From Nonomuraea indica (GTDB lineage Bacteria; Actinomycetota; Actinomycetes; Streptosporangiales; Streptosporangiaceae), in the NCBI RefSeq assembly GCF_002850745.1, contig NZ_KZ559466.1, positions 100,512 through 164,511 on the forward strand: a DNA stretch of 64,000 nucleotides, written 5' to 3'. Position numbers and translations under genes: made by a program. The notes below the pieces were generated by a model that saw only the letters and a list, made by a program, of their open reading frames with translations, was not told the DNA's origin and ran no database searches. Positions 51,310 through 60,571 of this stretch are shown here, piece after piece (position 1 is the stretch's first letter; each line of letters starts with the position of its first letter).

Positions 51310-53142
51310 ATGACTGTGCCGGACCTCGAACACGCTCTGGACGCGCTGACGGCGCGCGTCTCCTCGCTGCGTGAGGCGAGGACGGCTTACCCGTCCGAGC
51401 TCGCGCCCACGCTGGACGCCGCGCTCGCCGAGCTCGACACGGCCGCCGAGCTGCTGGCCGAGGCCCGCGTGGAGCTCGACAAGTCCGCGCGGCGGCAGAA
51501 CGGCCGCAAGGACGGACCGCAGCGCGAGCTGAAGCTGCTGCGGCAGGTGTTCAGGGCGTTCCCGGTGCCGGTGATCGTGCTCGACGGGGGCGGGGTCGTC
51601 AGGAGGATCAACCCGGAGACCTCGCGGGTGCTCGGCAGCCCCGACGGCTACCTGGTGGGCCGGTCGTTCCCGCTGCTGGTGGACGTGTCGCGGCGGGCGG
51701 CGTTCCGTTCGCATCTGACGTCGGTGCTGCAGACCGGGCAGCCGGCGGCGTTCGAGACCCGGCTGGCGCACCAGGGGCGCACCCACACCGTGCAGCTGGC
51801 GCTGACCAGGCTGACGATGCCGGGCGAGCCGCAGCAGATGGTGGCGGCGGTGGCGTTGCCGACCGACGTCCAGCTCCCGGGACCGCGCGCGGAGCGTCCG
51901 GAGCAGTCCGACGGCGCGCTGCTCATGGCCGCCGCCCGGCGGCAGGACCTGCTGGCCCGCATGGGGGCGCTGCTGCTCGACGAGGAGGCGCTGCGCCAGC
52001 CGGTGGCGCTGTCGAGGGCCGCGCGGCTGCTGGCGGCCGGGTGGGCCGACTGGGTGATCGCCGACATGGTGCGCGACGGGCTGCCCCGCCGGCAGGTCGT
52101 GGTGGCGCCCAAGGACCACCCGCTGGGCGGCCTGGTGCGCCAGGTCGAGAAGGCCTCGCCGGCCATGAGCCAGGTGGTGGCGCAGGTGCTCGACCGCGGC
52201 ACCGGCACGGTGCACGAGATGGTGGACGACGAGACGCTGCTCGGGTTCTGCGCGGACGGGCCGCTGCTGACGGTGATGGGCGCCGGGTCGCTGCTGTGCG
52301 TGCCGATCGGCTCGTCCGACGGTGCTCTGACGCTGGTCAGGGAGCACGACCGGCCGCCGTTCACGCTGGCCGACCTCGCCGTCATGCAGGAGGTGGGACT
52401 GCAGCTCGGGCTCGCCGTCCGGGCGCAGAGCAGCTTCCAGAGCCGGTCGCAGGCGGCCGACGCGCTGTCGGCGAGCGTCGCCCCGCGCAGGCTGCCGGAC
52501 GTCCCCGGCTACGAGGCGAGCGCGATCTACCATCCCGGCGCGTCGGTGGGCGCCGAGTTCTACGACGTCTTCCCGGTGTCGGGCGGCTGGGGGTTCGCCC
52601 TGGGCGGGGCGGCCGGCAAGGGCGAGGAGGCGGCCTCGGTCAGCGCGATGGTGCGGGGCGGGCTGCGGGTGCTGTCCACCTGGGAGAGCGACCCCGACGT
52701 GGTCGTGGGCAAGGTGAACGAGGCGCTGGTCAAACAGGGCACCGGCATGTTCGTCATGGCCGCGGCGGGCTTCGTCAAGGGGCGTACGATCCGGCTGTCG
52801 TCGGCGGGCCACCATCCGGCGGCGCTGGTGCAGCCCGACGGGAGCGTGCGCTTCGCCGCGGGCGGCGGTGTGCCGCTGGGCATCTCCCCCGTGGCCGAGA
52901 CGAGCGTGGAGGAGCTCAGCATCGGGGTGGGCGAGACGCTGGTGCTCTACTCGGAGGGGCTGATCTCCTCCAGGAACGACCGCGGCGAGCCGTACGGTGA
53001 GGAGCGGCTGGCCGACGTGCTGGGCAGGTGCGCAGGTCAGGCGCCTGCCACGGTGGTCAAGGCGGTCGAGGCCGACCGGCACGCGTTCTCGGCCGGGCAG
53101 GTGTGGGACGAGATCGTCATCCTGGCGCTCCGCGGAGTCTGA
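51310..53142 (+). CDS. PAS-GAF-SpoIIE (PP2C-like) protein with degenerate metal sites
   Basis: A 610-residue cytoplasmic protein: coiled-coil front (1-75), PAS-like segment (75-180), GAF-like segment (200-375) and a SpoIIE-type PP2C domain (395-610). Intact members have metal-binding Asp in GGDFYD, GDVSGKG, DG and DD. Here these are GAEFYD (Glu416), LGGAAGKG (Gly433), YSEGL (Glu549) and WDEIV (Asp600, Glu601). With the second Asp changed to Gly, phosphatase activity is doubtful; it may be a pseudophosphatase or act by binding. It fits the partner-switching locus as the stress input. Confidence 0.87.
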   Translation: MTVPDLEHALDALTARVSSLREARTAYPSELAPTLDAALAELDTAAELLAEARVELDKSARRQNGRKDGPQRELKLLRQVFRAFPVPVIVLDGGGVVRRINPETSRVLGSPDGYLVGRSFPLLVDVSRRAAFRSHLTSVLQTGQPAAFETRLAHQGRTHTVQLALTRLTMPGEPQQMVAAVALPTDVQLPGPRAERPEQSDGALLMAAARRQDLLARMGALLLDEEALRQPVALSRAARLLAAGWADWVIADMVRDGLPRRQVVVAPKDHPLGGLVRQVEKASPAMSQVVAQVLDRGTGTVHEMVDDETLLGFCADGPLLTVMGAGSLLCVPIGSSDGALTLVREHDRPPFTLADLAVMQEVGLQLGLAVRAQSSFQSRSQAADALSASVAPRRLPDVPGYEASAIYHPGASVGAEFYDVFPVSGGWGFALGGAAGKGEEAASVSAMVRGGLRVLSTWESDPDVVVGKVNEALVKQGTGMFVMAAAGFVKGRTIRLSSAGHHPAALVQPDGSVRFAAGGGVPLGISPVAETSVEELSIGVGETLVLYSEGLISSRNDRGEPYGEERLADVLGRCAGQAPATVVKAVEADRHAFSAGQVWDEIVILALRGV

Positions 53143-53147
53143 GCAAT

Positions 53148-53168
53148 AAGCCCCAAATGTCGGGGTTT
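53148..53168 (+). terminator. terminator after the SpoIIE-like gene
   Basis: CCCC at 53151-53154 and GGGG at 53162-53165 with AAG and TTT at the outer sides form a 7-bp stem, followed by TTTGCGTTT. It lies just after the stop codon. Confidence 0.6.
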
Positions 53169-53266
53169 GCGTTTGGCTCGGTTATGGGTAAAGTCTTGAG
53201 CACAGATACCCGTGCCTAAGACGCAGGCACACCTTGAAGGCTGTTTCCACGCTGCTGAGGTGTGCC

Positions 53267-54370
53267 ATGAATATTGCGATCGTCGCTTCCGTCTCCGGCA
53301 ACAAGCGCCACCACCTCCACTCGGTAGCCCGCGAGCTGGGGCGCGAGCACAACGTCACGATCTACTCCCGCCGTGACAGCACCGAGGGCAAGCCCAGGAC
53401 GCGGGTGGCCCCGGGGGTCATGGTGGAGCACATCGACGTGGGCCCGGCGCGCAGCCTGTCCCCCGACGACGTGGTGCCGTACCTCAACGACGTCGGCCTG
53501 CACCTGTCGAAGCGGTGGCACGAGGAGCGGCCGGACGTCATCCACGCCTACTCCTGGACCGGCGGGCTCGCCGCCGTCGCCGGCGCCAAGGACATGAACG
53601 TCCCGGTGACGCAGACGTTCACGACGGTCGACACGGCGCACATGAAGCTGGAGCGGGCCCTCGGCCGCCGCGCCAACGCGGTCATCGCTGGCTCGAACGA
53701 CGAGGGGTCCACCCTCATCCGGCTCGGCGTGCCGCGCAACAACATCGCCATCGTCCCGCCGGGCGTCGACACCGAGCGCTTCCACCGTCAGGGTCCGGCC
53801 GCCACCCGCGGCTCGCGCCGGCGACTGCTGCACGTCGGTCCCCTCTCCCCCGACCGCGGCGCCCACACGATCGTCCGCGCCCTGCAGGGCCTGTCGGACG
53901 TCGAACTCGTCATCGCGGGCGGCCCCGACGCCGACCAGCTCGCCGAGGACAGGGAGGCGCGGCGCCTGCGCACCCTGGCCGAGCAGCTCGGCGTGGCCGA
54001 CCGGGTGACCCTGCTCGGACAGGTGAAGCGGACCGCGGTGCCGAAGCTCATGCGCGGCGCCGACGTCGTCGTGACGCTGCCGCGCGAGGCCTCGACGGGC
54101 ACCGTCGCGCTGGAGGCGATGGCCTGCGGCGTCCCGGTGATCGCCTCTGCCGTCGGCGCGCACCTCGACTCCGTCATCGACGGCGTCACCGGCCTGCTGG
54201 TCCCGCCGGACCGCCCCGCCACCACCGCGCGGCTGACGCGCGAGCTGCTGTCCGACACGACGCTGCGCACCGCGCTCGGCTACGCCGGCGCCGACCGGGC
54301 CCGCTCGCGCTACTCGTGGGAGCGCGTCAGCCAGGAGCTGCTGCGCGTGTACGAGGCCGCCTGCGCCTGA
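53267..54370 (+). CDS. glycosyltransferase family 4 (GT-B)
   Basis: A 367-residue glycosyltransferase. N-terminal domain: MNIAIVASVSGNKRHHLHSV (glycine-rich loop near 10) and DVIHAYSWTGGLAAVAGAKD near 90; C-terminal nucleotide-sugar domain: LLHVGPLSPDRGAHTIVRAL near 190 and REASTGTVALEAMACGVPV near 280, the E-x7-E motif. It transfers a sugar from a nucleotide donor to an unknown acceptor, probably envelope or a lipid. GAGGTG precedes the ATG at 53267; a TTG eleven codons upstream is rejected. Confidence 0.92.
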   Translation: MNIAIVASVSGNKRHHLHSVARELGREHNVTIYSRRDSTEGKPRTRVAPGVMVEHIDVGPARSLSPDDVVPYLNDVGLHLSKRWHEERPDVIHAYSWTGGLAAVAGAKDMNVPVTQTFTTVDTAHMKLERALGRRANAVIAGSNDEGSTLIRLGVPRNNIAIVPPGVDTERFHRQGPAATRGSRRRLLHVGPLSPDRGAHTIVRALQGLSDVELVIAGGPDADQLAEDREARRLRTLAEQLGVADRVTLLGQVKRTAVPKLMRGADVVVTLPREASTGTVALEAMACGVPVIASAVGAHLDSVIDGVTGLLVPPDRPATTARLTRELLSDTTLRTALGYAGADRARSRYSWERVSQELLRVYEAACA

Positions 54371-54432
54371 CCCCGAACCCCGGTGAGGGCCTGTCCCCGA
54401 CCGGCGGACCGCGTGGACATAGGATCGAGCGC

Positions 54433-55026
54433 GTGCTGATCCATCCCTGGGACGCCGCCGGCGAGGAACAGGCCCTCGCCCATGTCCGGGCCCACTCGTT
54501 CGGGGAGCTCATCGCCTCCGGACGCGGGCGGGACGTGCCGGTGGTGGTGCCCACCCAGTTCCTCCTGGCCGACGACCGGACCGTGCTGCTCCACCTGGCC
54601 AGGCCCAACCCGGTGTGGGCGGCCGTCGAGGAGAACCCCAAGGTGCTGCTGTCGGTGGCCGGCCCGTGGGCGTACGTCCCCGGCGCGTGGCGGGCCGAGC
54701 CCGGCACCAACCCCGGGCTGGGCGTGCCGACCACCTACTACTCCTCCGTCCAGCTCGTGTGCCACGCCGAGATCGTCGGCGACGCCGACGGCAAGCTGGA
54801 GATCCTGCGCGCCCAGCTCGCCGACCTCGAACCCGGGGCTGGCGATCCGGCGCGGATGCCGCGGCTGCTGTCCGGCATCCGGGGGCTGCGCCTCGCCGTC
54901 GAGGAGGTCCGCGGCAAGTTCAAGTACGACGGGCACAAGGACGCCGGGCACCGCGCGCGGGTCGCCCGGAGCCTGGCGGCCCGGGGCGGGCCCGGCGACG
55001 AGGCCGCCCTGCGCCACCTGACCTGA
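54433..55026 (+). CDS. FMN-binding negative regulator, PaiB-type
   Basis: A 197-residue protein of the PaiB family (FMN-binding split barrel). Visible blocks are HVRAHSFGELIASGRGRD, VVVPTQFLLADDRTVLLHLA and AGPWAYVPGAWRA-PTTYYSSV. The C-terminal helix has LRLAVEEVRGKFKYDGHKDA in place of the usual KLSQNR form. In Bacillus PaiB affects sporulation and protease genes; the true role is uncertain and may be enzymatic. The GTG start at 54433 with AGGATCGAG is the best of several. Confidence 0.8.
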   Translation: MLIHPWDAAGEEQALAHVRAHSFGELIASGRGRDVPVVVPTQFLLADDRTVLLHLARPNPVWAAVEENPKVLLSVAGPWAYVPGAWRAEPGTNPGLGVPTTYYSSVQLVCHAEIVGDADGKLEILRAQLADLEPGAGDPARMPRLLSGIRGLRLAVEEVRGKFKYDGHKDAGHRARVARSLAARGGPGDEAALRHLT

Positions 55027-55249
55027 GCCCCTCGGGTGAGGCGGCCGCCTCCCGGGCGCGAACTCGCGCGTGTCCTGCCCGTGCTCGACCGGCGACCCCC
55101 GCGTTGGCGTCCGTGCCCGGGGGCGCCTAAGATCCACCCACGGCACCTACCTCGTCGAGGCACTGACACCGCTCCGAGGACGCGGCCCGCTCGCGGGAGG
55201 CAGAGGGCGCAGGGCACGGTAGACGGATGACGGGACGACAGGCGGTCCG

Positions 55250-55912
55250 ATGGCACAAGACACGACGCCGCGCCAGGCGGCCGACCCACGGGTGCACCGC
55301 TGGCTGATGATCGTCGGGGCGCTCCTCACCGCCGTCGCCCTGCTGCTGTTGTCGCTGCTCCCCAGCGTGCCGTCCGAGGCGGTCGCGATGGCGGCGTGGG
55401 TCGAACGCGGGTACCCGCTCCTGTCGTGGAGCGACGAGCTGCTGTTCTTCGCGGTCGTCTGCTGGGGAGCCGGTGCCCGGGGCCTCTTCGGCGCGCGCCA
55501 GGCCGAACCGTCGGTGCGGGTCAACGTGGGGGTGGCCGCTCTCGCGGTCGCCCTCGTCGCCCTCGTCGTCCTGCTGCTCGCGGTGGGACGTCTGGTCTAT
55601 CCGGTGTTCGAGATCCAGCTGTCGGCCGAGGGTCTGGCACTGCTCGTCAGCTCGTCGTTCGGCGCCCTGCATCTGGCGTTCCTGGGCTTCGCCGTCGCCG
55701 CGGTCGCGCTCAGCTGGTCGACACGCGCCGGACTGGCCGGGCGGGCGGGCGGCATCCTCGCCGCGGCCGCGTTCGTCGTCGGCTCCTTCCCCTGGCTGAC
55801 ACCGAACTGGTGGAACTCCCTGGTCGCGGTGCTGGTCGCCGTGTGGGGCGTGCTCCTCGCCCTCGCCACCGTGACCCGCACCGGCAGTCCCGGCGACAAG
55901 GGCGGGATCTAG
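55250..55912 (+). CDS. membrane protein, function unknown
   Basis: A 220-residue integral membrane protein with about five or six hydrophobic segments (near 18-40, 60-78, 90-112, 128-152, 160-180, 186-206). Nothing distinctive is recognised. It overlaps the end of the PucR-type regulator by 4 bp on the opposite strand (convergent). Start at ATG 55250 without a strong ribosome site. Confidence 0.7.
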   Translation: MAQDTTPRQAADPRVHRWLMIVGALLTAVALLLLSLLPSVPSEAVAMAAWVERGYPLLSWSDELLFFAVVCWGAGARGLFGARQAEPSVRVNVGVAALAVALVALVVLLLAVGRLVYPVFEIQLSAEGLALLVSSSFGALHLAFLGFAVAAVALSWSTRAGLAGRAGGILAAAAFVVGSFPWLTPNWWNSLVAVLVAVWGVLLALATVTRTGSPGDKGGI

Positions 55913-56973
55913 CGCAGCCGGGCCGCCTTGAGTCCCAGGTGGACGGCGAGGCGGGCGTCGCCGTCGGACAGGTCGCGGCCCAGCAGCCGCTCGGCCTTGC
56001 CGAGCCGGTAGTAGAGCGTCTGGCGGTGGATGCCCAGCTCGGCCGCCGCCTTCTGGGCGTGGCCGCCGAGGTCGAGGTAGGTCTCCACGGTGTGGGCCAG
56101 CTCGGCGTCGAGCGCGGCCGTCTCGTCGGCCAGCTCCCGCAGGTCGGCCTGGCCGAGCCTGGCCAGCAGGCGGTGCACGCCGAGGTCGTCCCAGCGGGCC
56201 ACGGGCGCGAAGCGGGGGAAGTGCTCGGCGATGCGCAGCGCCTGGCGCGCCTCCCGCCAGCTCTGCCACGCCTCGCCGGGGTCGTCGCGGGCGGCGCCGA
56301 GGCCGGCCGCGGTGCCGTACGCTCCCTGCACGCTCCGCGCGACCTCGGCGGCCAGGTGGGCGGGGGCGAGCAGGGCGACCGGCGAGCCGGAGCGGGCGAG
56401 CACGCCGCGCGGCAGCGTCCACAGGGCGGCGACGCGGTCGTGCGCCTCCCGCACGGCGATGGCGACGACGGGACCCCGCAGCTCGCCGTACAGCTCCTGG
56501 GAGACCTCGGCGCGCTCGTCGGGGTCGGCCGACAGCAGCGCCCGCAGGCCGTGTCCGACGTCGCGGCGCGAGCGCGCCTCGCGGGCGAGCGCGGCGGCGG
56601 CGCGCGCGACGAGCGGCTCGGCCCGCCGCAGCGCGTCGTCGGTGAGGCTGCCGGAGTCGAGCAGCCACAGGTAGCCGTAGGTCACGTCCTGGTGCCGCAG
56701 CGGCCAGCAGACGCGGGCCAGCACCTTCAGGTCGGCGTCGGCCGGGATGCGCACGGGATGGCCGGCGCGGGCGATGCCGTAGCGCTCGAAGTAGTCGCGC
56801 ACCTCGGGGGTGGCGCGGCGGCGCAGGATCGACTCCTGGCGCACGGTGTCGATGTCGCCGTGCTGGGCGCCGTACGCGAGCAGCCGGAAGGTACGGTCCT
56901 CCAGCGTCGCGGACGCCCCGAGCACGCGGGCGATCTCGTCGACGGTCTCCTGCAGATCAGCGGAATTGTCCAT
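55909..56973 (-). CDS. PucR/CdaR-type regulator, divergent from proline genes
   Basis: A 354-residue regulator with a C-terminal HTH_30 (TVETYLDLGGHAQKAAAELG and IHRQTLYYRLGKAERLLGRD) and a GGDEF-like/PucR central part. It diverges from the proline dehydrogenase gene, and PucR-type regulators next to putB/pruA are common in actinomycetes as proline-responsive activators. ATG at 56973; a GTG or other start 7 codons up is possible. Confidence 0.88.
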   Translation of the reverse strand: MDNSADLQETVDEIARVLGASATLEDRTFRLLAYGAQHGDIDTVRQESILRRRATPEVRDYFERYGIARAGHPVRIPADADLKVLARVCWPLRHQDVTYGYLWLLDSGSLTDDALRRAEPLVARAAAALAREARSRRDVGHGLRALLSADPDERAEVSQELYGELRGPVVAIAVREAHDRVAALWTLPRGVLARSGSPVALLAPAHLAAEVARSVQGAYGTAAGLGAARDDPGEAWQSWREARQALRIAEHFPRFAPVARWDDLGVHRLLARLGQADLRELADETAALDAELAHTVETYLDLGGHAQKAAAELGIHRQTLYYRLGKAERLLGRDLSDGDARLAVHLGLKAARLR

Positions 56974-57048
56974 GTGTATGACAGCCTGCCACACCGGGCG
57001 TTACGCGCGTCGATGGCCCGGTCTGAGCTGCGGTTTTAGGCTGGACGC

Positions 57049-57966
57049 ATGCTGGGTCAACTGCTACTCGCCACATCCCGGAGCGCCCTGGTGCGCCGCT
57101 CCGTGACGGGGTTCCCGCTCACCCGCAAGGTGGTCGACCGGTTCGTCGCCGGTGAGACCGCCGGGCAGGCGCGCGACGCCGTCGAACGGCTCAGCGACAT
57201 GAAGCTGGCCGTCACCGTCGACCATCTCGGTGAGGAGACGCTCGACGCCGGCGCCGCCGCGGCCACCGCGAAGGCGTACGTGACACTGCTGGAGGAGCTG
57301 CGCCCGCTGCGCCTGGGCGACCGGGCCGAGGTGTCGGTGAAGCTGTCGGCCGTCGGCCAGCGGCTCGACGAGGCGATGGCGCTCGGGCACGCCCGCGAGA
57401 TCTGCGCGGCCGCCGCGGCGGGCGGCTCGTCGGTGACGCTCGACATGGAGGACCACACGACGGTCGACTCGACGCTGCGCATCCTGCGCGCGCTGCGCGA
57501 GGACCACCCGTCGACCGGCGTGGCGATCCAGGCGTACCTGCTGCGCAGCGAGGACGACTGCCGCGAGCTGGCCGGCGAGGGCAGCCGGGTACGGCTGGTG
57601 AAGGGCGCCTACCGCGAGCCCGCCTCGGTCGCCCACCAGAGCAAGGCGGCCGTCGACCGGGCGTACGTGCGATGCCTGCGGATCCTCATGGCGGGGAAGG
57701 GGTATCCCATGGTGGCGACGCACGACGACCGGCTCATCGCGGTCACCGAACTCCTCGCCGACCGCTTCGGCCGCGCGATCGGCGACTACGAGTACCAGAT
57801 GCTGTACGGCATCCGGACCGACCGGCAGCAGGCCCTGGCCGGGGCCGGCCACACGGTCCGCGTCTACGTTCCCTACGGCGACGACTGGTACGGCTACTTC
57901 ATGCGCCGGCTGGCCGAGCGCCCCGCCAACGTCGCCTTCTTCCTTCGTGCCCTTGGGGGTAAGTGA
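57049..57966 (+). CDS. proline dehydrogenase
   Basis: A 305-residue FAD-dependent proline dehydrogenase (monofunctional PutB-type), oxidising L-proline to P5C. Motifs: VSVKLSAVGQRLD near 98, VTLDMEDHTTVDSTL near 128, GVAIQAYLLRSEDDC near 157 and RLVKGAYREP near 184, with EYQMLYGIRTDRQ near 249 at the flavin site. It is followed by pruA 1 bp after its stop and forms the first step of proline catabolism. Start at ATG 57049. Confidence 0.95.
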   Translation: MLGQLLLATSRSALVRRSVTGFPLTRKVVDRFVAGETAGQARDAVERLSDMKLAVTVDHLGEETLDAGAAAATAKAYVTLLEELRPLRLGDRAEVSVKLSAVGQRLDEAMALGHAREICAAAAAGGSSVTLDMEDHTTVDSTLRILRALREDHPSTGVAIQAYLLRSEDDCRELAGEGSRVRLVKGAYREPASVAHQSKAAVDRAYVRCLRILMAGKGYPMVATHDDRLIAVTELLADRFGRAIGDYEYQMLYGIRTDRQQALAGAGHTVRVYVPYGDDWYGYFMRRLAERPANVAFFLRALGGK

Positions 57967-57967
57967 A

Positions 57968-59641
57968 ATGGACGCCATCAGCAACGTGCCCGCCCCCGCC
58001 AACGAGCGGGTGTACTCCTACGGGCCGGGCAGCCCCGAACGAGCCGCGCTGGAGGGCCGGATCAAGGAGCTGGCCGGGGCCTCGATCGACCTCACCATGA
58101 CCATCGGGGGCCGGCAGCGGATGGGTGGCGGCACGCCCATCGACGTGGTGCAGCCGCACAACAAGGCGGCCGTGCTCGGCCGCACGCACGACGCCTCCGC
58201 CCAGGACGTCCAGGAGGCGATCGACGCGGCGCTGGCGGCGGCTCCGGCCTGGCGGGCGCTGTCCTTCGACGAGCGGGCCGCGGTCTTCCTCAAGGCGGCG
58301 GAGCTGCTGGCCGGGCCGTGGCGGGCGACGCTGAACGCCGCGACCATGCTGGGGCAGTCGAAGACCGCGCAGCAGGCGGAGATCGACTCGGCGTGCGAGC
58401 TGATCGACTTCTTCCGGTTCAACGTGGCGTACGCGCGCCAGCTCTACGCCGACCAGCCGATGTCGTCGCCCGGGGTGTGGAACCGGATGGAGTACCGGCC
58501 CCTGGAGGGGTTCGTGCTGGCGATCACGCCGTTCAACTTCACCGCCATCGCCGGAAATCTGCCGACATCTGCCGCTCTCATGGGCAATGTCGTCGTCTGG
58601 AAGCCGTCGCCGACCCAGCAGTTCGCCGCGCACTTCACGATGCGGCTGCTGGAGGAGGCCGGCCTGCCGCCGGGCGTCATCAACATGGTCACGGGCAGCG
58701 GGCAGGCCGTCTCCGAGGTGGCCCTGGCCCACCCCGAGCTGGCGGGGATCCACTTCACCGGTTCGACGGCGACGTTCCAGCACCTGTGGCGCACCGTCGG
58801 CACCAACATCGCCTCCTACCGCGGCTACCCGCGTCTGGTCGGCGAGACCGGCGGCAAGGACTTCGTGCTCGCCCACCCGTCGGCCGACGCCGGCGTGCTG
58901 TCCACGGCGCTGCTGCGGGGCGCCTTCGAGTACCAGGGCCAGAAGTGCTCGGCCGCCTCGCGCGCCTACGTGCCGCGGTCGATCTGGTCGCGCATGCGCG
59001 ACGACTTCGTGTCGACGGCCGAGTCGCTGACCGTGGGCGACGTGACCGCCGACCTGTCGACGTTCATGGGCGCCGTCATCGACGGGCGGGCGTTCGCCAA
59101 GCACAAGGAGGCCATCGACCGGGCCCGGCAGGCGCCGGGCGTGGATCTCCTCACCGGTTCCTACGACGACTCGGCGGGCTACTTCGTCCGGCCGACCGTC
59201 CTGGAGGTGGCGGACCCGGCCGACGAGGTGTTCGTCAAGGAGTACTTCGGGCCGATCCTGGCGGTGCACGTCTACGACGACGGCGACTTCGACGCGGTGC
59301 TGGACCAGATGGAGGGCATCGCGCCGTACGCGCTGACCGGCTCCATCATCGCCCAGGACCGTTACGCCATCGCCTCGGCCTCCGACCGGCTGCGCTTCGC
59401 GGCGGGCAACTTCTACGTCAACGACAAGCCGACGGGAGCGGTCGTGGGCCAGCAGCCGTTCGGCGGCGCCCGCGCCTCGGGCACCAACGACAAGGCCGGC
59501 TCGATCTACAACCTGATCCGCTGGGTGAACGCCCGCACGATCAAGGAGACGTTCGCGCCCCCGGTCGTCACGCCCCCGTACAGGGGCGACATTCCCCAGG
59601 CCGGGTTCGAGCAGCCGGACCTGAAGAAGCTCGGCTACTAG
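57968..59641 (+). CDS. pruA: L-glutamate gamma-semialdehyde dehydrogenase
   Basis: A 557-residue aldehyde dehydrogenase (P5C dehydrogenase) converting glutamate semialdehyde to glutamate with NAD+. Catalytic Cys is in YQGQKCSAASR near 320, Glu in LVGETGGKDF near 288; ITPFNFTAIAGNLPTSAALM near 197 and the N-terminal MGGGTPIDVVQPHNK are P5CDH features. It lies in an operon with the dehydrogenase (1-bp gap) and ends with a strong terminator. It completes proline to glutamate conversion. Confidence 0.96.
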   Translation: MDAISNVPAPANERVYSYGPGSPERAALEGRIKELAGASIDLTMTIGGRQRMGGGTPIDVVQPHNKAAVLGRTHDASAQDVQEAIDAALAAAPAWRALSFDERAAVFLKAAELLAGPWRATLNAATMLGQSKTAQQAEIDSACELIDFFRFNVAYARQLYADQPMSSPGVWNRMEYRPLEGFVLAITPFNFTAIAGNLPTSAALMGNVVVWKPSPTQQFAAHFTMRLLEEAGLPPGVINMVTGSGQAVSEVALAHPELAGIHFTGSTATFQHLWRTVGTNIASYRGYPRLVGETGGKDFVLAHPSADAGVLSTALLRGAFEYQGQKCSAASRAYVPRSIWSRMRDDFVSTAESLTVGDVTADLSTFMGAVIDGRAFAKHKEAIDRARQAPGVDLLTGSYDDSAGYFVRPTVLEVADPADEVFVKEYFGPILAVHVYDDGDFDAVLDQMEGIAPYALTGSIIAQDRYAIASASDRLRFAAGNFYVNDKPTGAVVGQQPFGGARASGTNDKAGSIYNLIRWVNARTIKETFAPPVVTPPYRGDIPQAGFEQPDLKKLGY

Positions 59642-59654
59642 CAGAACCCCGCAC

Positions 59655-59703
59655 CGGACGAGACACCCCGGGGCTCCTCATGAGCCCCGGGGTGTCTCGT
59701 CCG
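59655..59703. terminator. 22-bp perfect hairpin terminator after pruA
   Basis: Arms at 59655-59676 and 59682-59703 are exact inverted copies over 22 bp with a 5-nt loop; the core is ACACCCCGGGGCTC. It lies 14 bp after the stop of pruA, with no T-tract. Confidence 0.85.
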
Positions 59704-59793
59704 TCCGGCGTCGTCCGTCCGGCGAGGAGGTGCCGCCGATGTTCTCGCCGGTCCCGCCGGCGCGAGCGTCCGGGACCCGCCGCCCGGCCCGCC

Positions 59794-59885
59794 TCAGGGC
59801 GGGATGAACACCTGGCCGGTCGAGCCCAGCGTGAGGCGGAACAGCTCCTGCTGGCCGGGCGCGAGCCGCGACTCGCGTTCGGGGC
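59794..59885 (-). pseudogene. possible C-terminal gene scrap
   Basis: On the minus strand a short frame ends with RLAPGQQELFRLTLGSTGQV and FIPP before a stop, which looks protein-like, but upstream the frame breaks. No family was recognised. It may be the end of a lost gene between pruA and the SnoaL gene. Confidence 0.3.
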
Positions 59886-59931
59886 CGTGCCGGTGGCGGG
59901 CGCGCGGATCGCCGTCAGCGGGCCGTACGGC

Positions 59932-60360
59932 TCACGCCACCGGCGCGAACCAGGCCTGCATGGTCCGGGGGTCGATCGGCACGGAGATGTGCTCGTGCGT
60001 GATCAGCCACCTGTCACCTGACCGCCGGCAACAAACGGTGGACCGTACCCAGATCGCGGCATGGACGCCGTTCTTACGCGTTCCGCTGTCCAGATGCAGC
60101 ATGTGCGCGTACGCGACGTCTCCACTCGTCACCAGGGTGAGGTGGTGCGTTTCGAGGCCGATGGGGCCCTCGTACTCGTCGAACCACCGCACGAAGTTGC
60201 CGCGGACCTCGTCGAGTCCCGCGAACTGGAGAGGGGGGACGACATCGTCGTACACGATGTCGGGAGAGTAGTGGGACATGAGGCGATCGATGTCCTTGGC
60301 CCGGCAGGCCTCGACTCGGCTGTCCAAGAGCGCCCTGACCTCGGCGTCGTGCGACGTCAT
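59932..60360 (-). CDS. SnoaL-like / NTF2-fold protein
   Basis: A 142-residue cone-fold protein. EVRALLDSRVEACRAKDIDR, LMSHYSPDIVYDDVVPP and WLITHEHISVPIDP match the SnoaL_3/YybH-like group (ketosteroid-isomerase fold). Members are small enzymes or binding proteins; the active-site residues are not diagnostic. Start at ATG 60360. It diverges from a cupin gene at 60572. Confidence 0.88.
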   Translation of the reverse strand: MTSHDAEVRALLDSRVEACRAKDIDRLMSHYSPDIVYDDVVPPLQFAGLDEVRGNFVRWFDEYEGPIGLETHHLTLVTSGDVAYAHMLHLDSGTRKNGVHAAIWVRSTVCCRRSGDRWLITHEHISVPIDPRTMQAWFAPVA

Positions 60361-60571
60361 CGCATCCTCCGTTCAGTGTTCGACCGCGGCCGGCTCACCC
60401 GGCGGCGGCCTCTCCGGTTCCGGTGGTCCGACGACGCGGCCCGCGGGAATGTGAGGTGCCGCAGGGGCATTGGCTCCATCGAACAGGCAGGAATTGGATC
60501 TCCCCACGCGACCGCCGCCGCCCGTAGGGTCATGCCGCCCCGCAACGACCCACTCCGAGGAGCGACCCACG

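Noticed and set aside
53165-53190. SigB/SigF-like promoter (GTTT and GGGTA) before the glycosyltransferase
   Set aside because: The spacer is 11 or 17 nt rather than 13-15, and the region is better read as terminator plus leader.
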